From the NCBI GenBank assembly GCA_964019155.1, contig OZ025241.1, positions 4,441,293-4,505,292 of the forward strand: a stretch of DNA of 64,000 nucleotides. The letters run 5' to 3'. This DNA comes from Osedax fenrisi. Its lineage: Eukaryota; Annelida; Polychaeta; Sabellida; Siboglinidae. Below, piece by piece: positions 56,701 to 64,000 of the stretch. The notes under the pieces are model-generated. The model ran no database searches, was not told where the DNA came from, and saw only the letters and a list, made by a program, of their open reading frames with translations. A program made the position numbers and the translations under genes. The first letter of the stretch is position 1, and each line of letters begins with the position of its first letter.

Positions 56701-58900
56701 TAATCTAATGATAAGCTAATGATAAGCTAATGATAAGCTACTGATAAGCTAATGATAAGCTATGATAAGCTAATGATAATCTAATGATAAGCTAATGATA
56801 AGCTACTGATAATCGCATGATAAGCTAATGATAAGCTAATGATAAGCTATTGATATGCTACTGATAAGCTACTGATAAGCTAATGATAATCTAATGATAG
56901 GCTACTGATAAGCTAATGATAAGCTACTGATAATCTAATGATAATCTAATGATAAGATAATGATAAGATACTGATAAGATAATGATAAGCTACTGATAAG
57001 CTAATGATAAGCTACTGATAAGCTAATGACAAGCTACTGATAAGCTAATGATAAGCTAATGATAATCTAATGATAAGCTACTGAAAAGCTAATGATAAGC
57101 TACTGATAATCTAATTATAAGCTACTGATAATCTAATGATAAGCTAATGATAAGCTAATGATAAGCTACTGATAAGCTAATGATAAGCTAATGATAAGCT
57201 AATGATAAGCTACTGATAAGCTACTGATAAGCTAATGATAAGCTACTGATAAGCTAATGACAAGCTACTGATAAGCTAATGATAAGCTAATGATAATCTA
57301 ATGATAAGCTACTGATAAGCTAATGATAAGCTACTGATAATCTACTGATAAGCTAATGATAAGCTAATGATAATCTACTGATAAGCTAATGATAAGCTAT
57401 GATAAGCTAATGATAAGCTAATGATAAGCTACTGATAATCTAATGATAAGCTACTGATAAGCTAATGATAAGCTACTGATAATCTACTGATAAGCTAATG
57501 ATAAGCTAATGATAATCTACTGATAAGCTAATGATAAGCTATGATAAGCTAATGATAAGCTAATGATAAGCTAATGATAATCTAATGATAAGCTAATGAT
57601 AAGCTAATGATAAGCTACTGATAATCTAATGATAAGCTAATGATAAGCTAATGATAAGCTACTGATAAGCTAATGATAAGCTATGATAAGCTAATGATAA
57701 GCTAATGATAAGCTACTGATAAGCTACTGATAAGCTAATGATAAGCTACTGATAAGCTAATGACAAGCTACTGATAAGCTACTGATAAGCTAATGATGAG
57801 CTAATGATAAGCTAATGATAAGCTAATGATAAGCTAGTGATAAGCTAATGATAAGCTAATGATAATCTAATGATAATCTACTGATAAGCAAGTGATGAGC
57901 TAATGATAATCTAATGATAAGCTAATGATAGGATAATAATAATCTAATGATAGGCTACTGATACTCTACTGATAAGCTACTGATAAGCTACTGATAAGAT
58001 AATGATACGCTACTGATAAGCTACTGATAAGCTAATGATACGCTACTGATAAGCTACTGATAAGCTAATTATAAGCTAATAATAAGCTAGTGATAAGCTA
58101 ATGATAATCTAATGATAAGCTAATGACAAGCTAATGATAAGCTAACGATAAGCTAATGATAAGCTAATGATAAGCTACTGATAAGCTACTGATAAGCTAA
58201 TGATACGCTACTGATAAGCTACTGATAAGCTAATTATAAGCTAATAATAAGCTAGTGATAAGCTAATGATAAGCTAATGATAAGCTAATGATAAGCTACT
58301 GATAAGCTACTGATAAGCTAATGATACGCTACTGATAAGCTACTGATAAGCTAATTATAAGCTAATAATAAGCTAGTGATAAGCTAATGATAAGCTAATA
58401 ATAAGCTAATGATAAGCTACTGATAAGCTAATGATAAGCTACTGATAAGCTACTGATAAGCTAATGATACGCTACTGATAAGCTACTGATAAGCTAATTA
58501 TAAGCTAATAATAAGCTAGTGATAAGCTAATTATAATCTAATGATAAGCTAATGACAAGCTAATGATAAGCTAACGATAAGCTAATGATAAGCTAGTGAT
58601 AAGCTACTGATAAGCTATTGATAAGTTACTGATAAGCTACTTATAAGCTACTGATAAGCTACTGATAAGCTACTGATATTCTACTGATAAGATACTGATA
58701 TTCTACTGATAAGCTACTGATAAGCTATTGATAAGCTACTGATAAGCTACTGATATGCTACTGATAAGCTAATGATAAGCTACTGATAAGCTACTGATAA
58801 GCTATTGATAAGCTACTGATAAGCTAGTGATAAGCTAATGATAATCTAATGATAAGCTAATGACAAGCTAATGATAAGCTAATGATAAGCTAATGATAAT
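38800..58900. repeat. Satellite sub-region with GATATG, GATAGG and GACAAG variants
   Basis: From about 38.8 kb the array changes character: GATATGCTACT, GATAGGCTACT, GACAAGCTACT and GGTAAG units become common. Long-range copies include a 3,187-base offset (41041 with 44228; 41423 with 44610; 43221 with 46408) and a 4,000-base offset (41401-41660 with 45401-45660). A distinctive module with GATGAGCTAAT, GATAAGCAAGT and GATAGGATAAT occurs three times, at about 48291, 50545 and 57796. This marks a second amplification history, distinct from 16.9-38.5 kb. Confidence 0.8.
51600..53657. repeat. 1,330-bp duplication inside the satellite
   Basis: About 51600-52327 matches about 52930-53657 at an offset of 1,330 bases, checked at the AAACTA marker (51635 and 52965) and along several following lines. 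The copies part where GATATGCTACT in the first becomes GATAAGTTACT in the second. 1,330 is not a multiple of 11, so at least one odd-length unit lies between them. Confidence 0.8.
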
Positions 58901-60452
58901 CTAGTGATAATCTACTGATAGGCTAATGTTAGGCTAATGATAAGCTAATGATAAGCTACTGATAATCTATTGATAAGCTACTGATAAGCTATTGATAAGC
59001 TACTGATAAGCTACTGATAATCTACTGATATTCTACTGATAAGCTACTGATAAGCTATTGATATGCTACTGATAAGCTAATGATAAGCTACTGATAAGCT
59101 ACTGATAAGCTAATTATAAGCTAATAATAAGCTAGTGATAAGCTAATGATAATCTAATGATAATCTAATGATAAGCTAATGACAAGCTAATGATAAGCTA
59201 ACGATAAGCTAATGATAAGCTAGTGATAAGCTACTGATAAGCTACTGATAAGCTACTGATATTCTACTGATAAGATACTGATATTCTACTGATAAGCTAC
59301 TGATAAGCTATTGATAAGCTACTGATAAGCCACTGATAAGCTACTGATATTCTACTGATAAGCTACTGATAAGCTATTGATATGCTACTGATAAGATACT
59401 GATATTCTACTGATAAGCTACTGATAAGCTATTGATAAGCTACTGATAAGCTAGTGATAAGCTAATGATAATCTAATGATAAGCTAATGACAAGCTAATG
59501 ATAAGCTAATGATAAGCTAATGATAATCTACTGATAGGCTAATGTTAGGCTAATGATAAGCTAATGATAAGCTACTGATAATCTATTGATAAGCTACTGA
59601 TAAGCTACTGATAAGCTAATTATAAGCTAATAATAAGCTAGTGATAAGCTAATGATAATCTAATGATAAGCTAATGACAAGCTAATGATAAGCTAACGAT
59701 AAGCTAATGATAAGCTAGTGACAAGCTAATGATAAGCTAACGATAAGCTAATGATAAGCTAGTGATAAGCTACTGATAAGCTATTGATAAGCTAATGATA
59801 AGCTATTGATAAGCTACTGATAAGCTATTGATAAGCTACTGATAAGCTACTGATAAGCTACTGATATTCTACTGATAAGCTACTGATAAGCTACTGATAA
59901 GCTATTGATAAACTACTGATAAGCTACTTATAAGCTACTGATAAGCTACTGATAAGCTACTGATAAGCTAATGATAAGCTACTGATAATCTATTGATAAG
60001 CTAATGATAAGCTAATGATAAGCTAATTATAAGCTATTGATAAGCTAATGATAATCTATTGATAAGCTAATGATAAGAAAATGATAAGCTAATGATAAGC
60101 TAATGATAAGCTAATTATAAGCTATTGATAAGCTAATGATAATCTATTGATAATCTAATGATAATCAAATGATAATCTAATGATAAGCTACTGATAATCT
60201 ATTAATAAGCTACTGATAAGATAATGATAAGCTAATGATAAGCTAATGATAAGCTAATGATACGTTAATGATAAGATAAATATAAGTTAATGATAGGCTA
60301 ATGATAGGCTACTGATAAGCTACTGATAAGCTATTGATAAGGTAATTATTTGCTAATGAATAGATAAAGATAACCTAATGATACGCTAATTATAATCTTA
60401 TACCAGTGTTATAATAACATGTATAACACAACACATACCGTAACATACTAAC

Positions 60453-60563
60453 ATGCCACGGACACATTGCAAGCATTAGAAGTCACAGTTCCGTAGCTGT
60501 TGAAACCTATACAGTGGTAGATACCCGAGTCCCCTTTTCGTGTTTTCGTGAACGAAACTTCTT
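60453..60563 (-). CDS. Ig-domain exon, second half of the first Ig domain
   Basis: Seen: on the minus strand, acceptor GTTCTATAG precedes base 60563. The exon is 111 bases (37 codons), phase 1 at both ends, with donor GCAT|GTTAGT. It encodes the end of an Ig domain: K-G-D-S-G-I-Y-H-C (the D-x-G-x-Y-x-C motif with the second Ig cysteine), then N-S-Y-G-T-V-T-S-N-A and the terminal strand N-V-S-V-A. Its first two bases complete the Lys codon begun by exon 61333-61518, making one domain of about 99 residues. Its last base starts a Tyr codon completed by exon 9637-9768. A better donor by sequence, GTATGT at 60448, would put the exon out of phase. Without splicing, TAG follows after one more codon, so a terminal exon cannot be fully excluded. 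The satellite starts about 54 bases past the donor. Confidence 0.78.
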
Positions 60564-60717
60564 CTATAGAACATAGTGCAATAGGTATCGATACATATAT
60601 GTATGTATACTCATACTTCTACACATATCGGTATTCATTAAAAGAGTGCATATATACATATACACAATTACACATATGAATATATACATAAACATATATA
60701 TTTTAGGTATAACTATA

Positions 60718-60739
60718 ATTCATGCATTTTATGTACCTA

Positions 60740-60780
<41 letters not shown>

Positions 60781-60801
60781 AGGTACATAAAGTGCATGAA
60801 T
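60718..60801. repeat. 22-bp inverted repeat enclosing a (TA)n core
   Basis: Left arm 60718-60739 (ATTCATGCATTTTATGTACC and two more bases) pairs with right arm 60780-60801 at 21 of 22 positions. About 37 bases of alternating TA lie between. The whole forms a long AT hairpin, perhaps a small foldback element that expanded at its core. Confidence 0.85.
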
Positions 60802-60825
60802 ACTTATGTGAAAGAATACTTTCCA

Positions 60826-60828
<3 letters not shown>

Positions 60829-60860
<32 letters not shown>
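60829..60860. repeat. (AT)16 microsatellite
   Basis: Uninterrupted alternating AT of about 32 bases. Confidence 0.95.
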
Positions 60861-60864
<4 letters not shown>

Positions 60865-61047
60865 GTATATTTATGTTTGATATCATTTAATATTGGGACG
60901 ATTTCTAAATTAGAATCAATCTCATCATTTGTATAATGTATACTCGACTATATTTAACAAAATAAGTAATGATACGGGTACCTATTATTCATCTATAGAC
61001 ATATACGTATATTTATGGATATATTTATATTGTGCATGATATGTATA

Positions 61048-61134
61048 CGTGCCTATAGGAATGTGTACGATGCAAACACTGTGTATTTGCTATATGTATT
61101 TCTAAATATTATAATATATAAACCTATAGGCACG
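61048..61134. repeat. 12-bp inverted repeat with a 63-base spacer
   Basis: CGTGCCTATAGG (61048-61059) and CCTATAGGCACG (61123-61134) are perfect complements. Similarity continues outward with single-base gaps (GTATA / GTACATAT). CCTATAGG is itself palindromic. It may be the terminal repeats of a tiny element. Confidence 0.7.
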
Positions 61135-61332
61135 GTACATATATGTTTTTTAAATATTTACTAATGATTATATGATGTTATATAACATATACTTTTTTAT
61201 AATTATATAGCAATATTACAATAAATTATAAAATTTAAACGGTATTTTGTATAACAAATTCACGCATATTATATCGATCAATTAGTTTCAATTATTATCA
61301 ATCGATGAGATAGTTATCAACCAATCATTTAC

Positions 61333-61518
61333 TTTTAATAGTATGAATCGACGCCGTATCTTCGCTGATTTCGACTCCATCTTTATACCACGTGATCGAT
61401 GGTTCGGGTTCACCCAAGGAAGCTGGACATCTTAGCGTCTTTGTTCGCTTAGAATTCAAAGTCAAAATCACGGTAACCGGTAACAATTCCGCCGTCAAAT
61501 ATGGCGCGTGATTCTTCA
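61333..61518 (-). CDS. Ig-domain exon, first half of the first Ig domain
   Basis: Seen: on the minus strand, acceptor ATCAACACAG precedes base 61518. The exon is 186 bases (62 codons), phase 1 at both ends, with donor TAAAA|GTAAAT. The peptide shows T-K-T-L-R-C-P-A-S (first Ig cysteine), G-E-P-E-P-S-I-T-W-Y-K-D-G (core tryptophan) and V-E-I-S-E-D, a canonical I-set Ig first half. Frame-wise it continues into exon 60453-60563, which supplies D-x-G-x-Y-x-C. It is richer in G+C than the introns around it and has no lesion. Role by family: extracellular adhesion or receptor proteins, or muscle titin-type proteins. The linker to the next domain favours a Sidekick-like adhesion protein (inference). 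Exons 5' of this one, including any signal peptide, were not found to the right and probably lie beyond the window. Confidence 0.75.
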
Positions 61519-61640
61519 CTGTGTTGATATATATGATGTGTTACCATTTACATATTGATATATATATATACAAATATATTTAAATTATTCCCTGATTTCT
61601 AATAATTTGAATCACATATTAAATACTAATAGTCACTTGT

Positions 61641-61668
61641 ATATATATAATATATATATATATATATA
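61641..61668. repeat. (AT)n microsatellite at the LINE 5' side
   Basis: Alternating AT with one AA break, ending about 15 bases before the first recognisable residue of the LINE fragment. Confidence 0.9.
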
Positions 61669-61682
61669 GGATATATATACTA

Positions 61683-63160
61683 GAAATAAAACGTGGACCT
61701 TTTGATATCAATGAATACAAGCGAGAAAAGGACATTATAAAAGAAGTAAAAATCTGTGTAATGGATGAAATATGTCCAGAAGTTTTAAAACGATGTGAAC
61801 AATATGATATCGTTCTCCAATTATGTAACATACCACTTATCGACAAAGCGAAGCCCATATAGTGGTAATTGCTGAATATAATTCCGATACCAACATCCGG
61901 AGATCTTAGTATGGGGGGCAACTACAGAGGTATAAGTATAAGCTCATTAGTGGCGAAAACCTATAGTCGTATGATAATGAATATAATTAGACCGTACCTA
62001 GATTGTCATCTGATAACAAATCAGAACGGTTTCAGAAGTGTAAGAACAACTACTAGTCAGATACTCGCTCTAAGGAGACTGATAGAAGTAATAAATGACA
62101 ATAATCTTGAAGCTATACTTATCTTAATTGACTTTAAGAAAGCTTTTGATACAGTGCATAAAGCTATCAATATCATGTCTGAAGATACGTCTGCCAAAGT
62201 CAGAATACAGGACGGAGATACCGAAACATTCAGTATTCTTGCAGGTGTTTTACAAGGGGACACACTTGCCCATGCCTCTTTGTAATTGTTATTGACTACA
62301 TCATGAGAAAAGCTCTAACAGGAAGTGAAGAAAATCTTGGTTTCTAACTAAGGAATAGACAAAGCAGAAGGGTACCACCCATAATAGTCACCGACATGGA
62401 CTTTGAGCACGATATAGCCTTAGTTAGTGATGGTATCAAGGAATCAGATGAGATGCTAAGAAGAGTCGAGTTATCAGTAAAATGTATAGGACTAAGCATG
62501 AATACAGACAAGACAAAGTACATGTCATACAACAACAACCAACAGTTTATTATCAAGAGTATCGATGTAATAGACCTTAAAATAATTGAAGATTTCAAAT
62601 ATCTCGGGGCATGGGTAGATAGTAGCGAAAAAGATGTCAAAATCAGAACAGCGTAAGCTTGGAGAACCTGCTATCAGATGAGAAGCATCTGGAACCCAAC
62701 ATTTAATAGGAAGTTCAAAATGATGCTAATGATTGCAACTGTTGAATCCGTTCTGTTATACGGATGTGAAACATGGACCTTAACAAACTCACTACTCAAA
62801 AATCTGGATGAAATATACACAAATTCTGAGGATGGTTTTAAATATCCACTGGACAAATAAAATCAAGAATGAAATACTTTATGGGGCACTATAAAGATTA
62901 TCGAACAAGATACGAAGAAGAAGATTAAAGTTTGCCGGCCAATGCCTACGAAGAGAAGAGGATGTAGTTTCGGATCTGGTTATGTGGCAGCCAACCCATG
63001 GAACTAGAAGCCGAGGAAGACCACCTGATTCATATATAAAGACTCATGAGCGTAATACCGGTCTACGATAAAATGATCTACGAGCAGCTATGATGAATTG
63101 TGATTTTGGAAGTCTATAACTGTCCAGGAATCAAAAAAAGAATCCCGAAATAAGCAAGTA
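61683..63160 (+). pseudogene. Decayed non-LTR retrotransposon (LINE) reverse transcriptase
   Basis: Reading with lesions removed gives, in order: a pre-RT segment (I-C-P-E-V-L-K-R-C), G-N-Y-R-G-I-S, N-Q-N-G-F-R, motif A (L-I-D-F-K-K-A-F-D, Asp at 62130), A-G-V-L-Q-G-D-T-L-A, the motif C region, D-F-K-Y-L-G-A-W-V-D-S, L-L-Y-G-C-E-T-W-T-L and the C-terminal R-R-L-K-F-A-G-Q-C and R-S-R-G-R-P-P. This is the animal LINE type often annotated as endonuclease-reverse transcriptase. The clade is not determined, and the endonuclease part is missing. Lesions: stops at 61860, 61866, 62345, 62654, 62892 and 63069; frameshifts near 62270 and 62820; an apparent in-frame loss of about 18 codons near 62160. 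Motif C, normally F-A-D-D, reads F-E-H-D at 62402-62413. It is antisense to the Ig gene. Confidence 0.92.
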
Positions 63161-63554
63161 AGCATATTATATTATAATTATTTTCAAAGTAGGAATTAAG
63201 ATATCCATTATAACCATTTTCTATTCACAGAAATGTACAATTATAACTCTAAACGTTGATGTAACAAATACATATATTTTTCCTTTTCATTATTATAATA
63301 ATAGTAGGTAGTTACAGTAAATGCACTAACCTCGATCCACCTATCGTAGTCCAACTTTATATAGTTGTATAGTTAGATTACATTGGGCTTACTTTGGGGG
63401 CGTTCACATAATTAGTAATATGTTTGTTATTTTAAGGTTAGTGCGTTTACTAAAAATGGTGACTATACAATTATAAATATATTTAACAATAATAATAGTA
63501 GGTATATATATACTTACAATAAGGAGAATTATTTAAAGTGTACATTATAAAAGG
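63161..63554. other. AT-rich spacer between LINE fragments
   Basis: Contains the inverted-repeat segment described below and flanking AATAATAGTAGGTA repeats. No coding sequence is seen. I found no Ig exon on the minus strand here. Confidence 0.5.
63316..63451. mobile_element. Possible small TIR element (MITE-like)
   Basis: AGTAAATGCACTAACCT (63316-63332) and AGGTTAGTGCGTTTACT (63435-63451) are inverted repeats matching at 16 of 17 positions, enclosing about 100 bases with no coding potential. A 14-base direct repeat AATAATAGTAGGTA lies outside at 63297-63310 and 63491-63504, but not directly against the termini, so it is not a clean target duplication. It is a short non-autonomous DNA transposon or a chance structure. 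Confidence 0.45.
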
Positions 63555-63764
63555 TTACCTGCAACTGTCTTGTTCGTCGACTTCTCAAAGGCCGTATACG
63601 GAATACATAGAGGAAAGATGAAATAATTACTTATATCGTATGGAATATCTGAAGAAACCGTAAATGCAATCCTAGCGAATTACGCGTGAAAAGTACGATC
63701 ACCGGATGTTGATACTCAATGCTTGATCACAGCAGGTGTACTACGAGATGTTACACTTACGCCA
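63555..63764 (+). pseudogene. Second LINE reverse-transcriptase fragment, 5' part
   Basis: One frame reads L-P-A-T-V-L-F-V-D-F-S-K-A then I-H-R-G-K-M, Y-G-I-S-E-E-T-V-N-A-I, K-V-R-S-P-D and A-G-V-L ending at T-L-T-P. This is RT motif A and the following motif B region. Stops interrupt it twice (after G-K-M-K and after N-Y-A), and the second Asp of A-F-D is Tyr. Residue use differs from the fragment at 61683-63160 (F-S-K-A versus F-K-K-A), so it is from another subfamily, not a duplicate. It resumes at 63904 after a short insertion. Confidence 0.85.
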
Positions 63765-63903
63765 TGAATGAATGAATGCATTTTATTTACAGAATATTGG
63801 CTATAATAATCGGAGGGATACCCAGAAGCTATTTTAGTTTATACTAAGGATACATTTTATAAAATAAAATAATAATAATAATTATAGCATATACTTAATA
63901 GCA
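63765..63903. mobile_element. Short insertion (SINE-like) splitting the LINE fragment
   Basis: About 139 bases starting TGAATGAATGAATGCATTTT and ending in an A/T-rich tail (AAAATAAAATAATAATAAT, then ATTATAG). It separates two parts of the same RT domain: T-L-T-P before and F-L-F-I-I-C-L-D after. The flanks show a weak direct repeat, ACTTACGCCA against ACTTAATAGCA, which may be a decayed target duplication. A similar TGAATGAATGAATG opening is seen at about 2841. No terminal inverted repeat and no coding sequence. Confidence 0.6.
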
Positions 63904-63999
63904 TTTCTCTTTATAATCTGTCTTGATTAAATACTGAGAAAATCACTAAACCTGAATCATGATCTCAGCTTCACACTTGTATCAATATCATAGTAAAAG
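63904..63999 (+). pseudogene. Second LINE reverse-transcriptase fragment, 3' part
   Basis: Reads F-L-F-I-I-C-L-D, a stop, then I-L-R-K-S-L-N-L-N, matching the segment that normally follows G-D-T-L-A-P in this LINE family. It runs to two stops just before the right window edge, so it continues or ends outside. Confidence 0.75.
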
Positions 64000-64000
64000 T

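Larger units (their letters stand above)
10181..60398. repeat. 50-kb satellite array, 11-bp unit GATAAGCTA(A/C)T
   Basis: The unit is 11 bases, with A or C at position 10 as the main alternation. About 50,218 bases give roughly 4,560 units. Recurrent variants include GATAATCTAAT, GATACGCTAAT, GATAAGCTATT, GATAAGATAAT, GATAATCGCAT, AATAAGCTACT, GATATGCTACT, GATAGGCTACT, GACAAGCTACT and GATATTCTACT. Occasional 10-base units (for example GATAAGCTAT near 11269 and 41541) shift the register. Each standard unit has TGATAAG (a WGATAR GATA-factor match) and AGCT. No reading frame of 60 codons survives anywhere in it. Units at both ends are degenerate (10181-10210 and about 60270-60398), while the interior is homogeneous, as expected from unequal exchange. 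It appears to lie wholly in one intron of the minus-strand Ig gene. Confidence 0.97.
60564..61332 (-). other. 769-bp intron between two Ig exons
   Basis: It runs from donor GTAAAT (61332) to acceptor CTATAG (60564) on the minus strand. The content is AT-rich, with (TA)n and (AT)n runs and two inverted repeats listed separately. No additional exon is visible. Confidence 0.7.

Noticed and set aside
10181..60398. CRISPR-like or telomeric reading of the tandem array
   Set aside because: There are no unique spacers between units, the unit is 11 bp without a G-rich telomere motif, and flanks are eukaryotic exons.
60646..60828. Plus-strand Ile-Tyr frame
   Set aside because: Translation of the TA core and its flanks.
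61619..62856. Antisense open frames across the LINE fragment
   Set aside because: They are shadows of the plus-strand reverse transcriptase and carry no motifs.

Overview
The window is AT-rich animal DNA, probably from an invertebrate. It has introns with GT-AG borders, metazoan immunoglobulin-domain exons, decayed LINE reverse transcriptases, many (AT)n microsatellites and very large tandem repeats. I cannot name the species.

Layout. 1-1548: a CTA trinucleotide array cut by the left window edge. 1549-10180: AT-rich non-coding DNA with palindromes, a foldback, two copies of an unnamed dispersed repeat, a candidate exon (4610-4756, minus) and a well-supported Ig half-domain exon (9637-9768, minus). 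10181-60398: about 50.2 kb (78% of the window) of one satellite with an 11-bp unit, GATAAGCTA(A/C)T, roughly 4,560 copies, organised into nested higher-order repeats. 60399-61518: two further minus-strand Ig exons (60453-60563 and 61333-61518) separated by a 769-bp intron. 61519-64000: two decayed plus-strand LINE fragments, the second interrupted by a short insertion.

Main result. The three Ig exons on the minus strand read as one gene. Exon 61333-61518 and exon 60453-60563 join in phase 1 into one complete I-set Ig domain. Exon 60453-60563 joins in phase 1 to exon 9637-9768, which carries the first half of the next Ig domain. The codon rebuilt across that junction is TAT (Tyr), giving the linker V-S-V-A-Y-L-E-S-N-F, a linker type I associate from memory with Sidekick-like cell-adhesion proteins. 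If this is right, the whole 50-kb satellite lies inside one intron of about 50.7 kb, and begins only about 54 bases after its splice donor.

Every standard satellite unit contains TGATAAG, which fits the GATA-factor consensus WGATAR. The array therefore carries thousands of evenly spaced candidate GATA sites, and on the sense strand of the gene thousands of UAG triplets. Whether any of this is functional is inference. The exon for the second half of the second Ig domain was not found.
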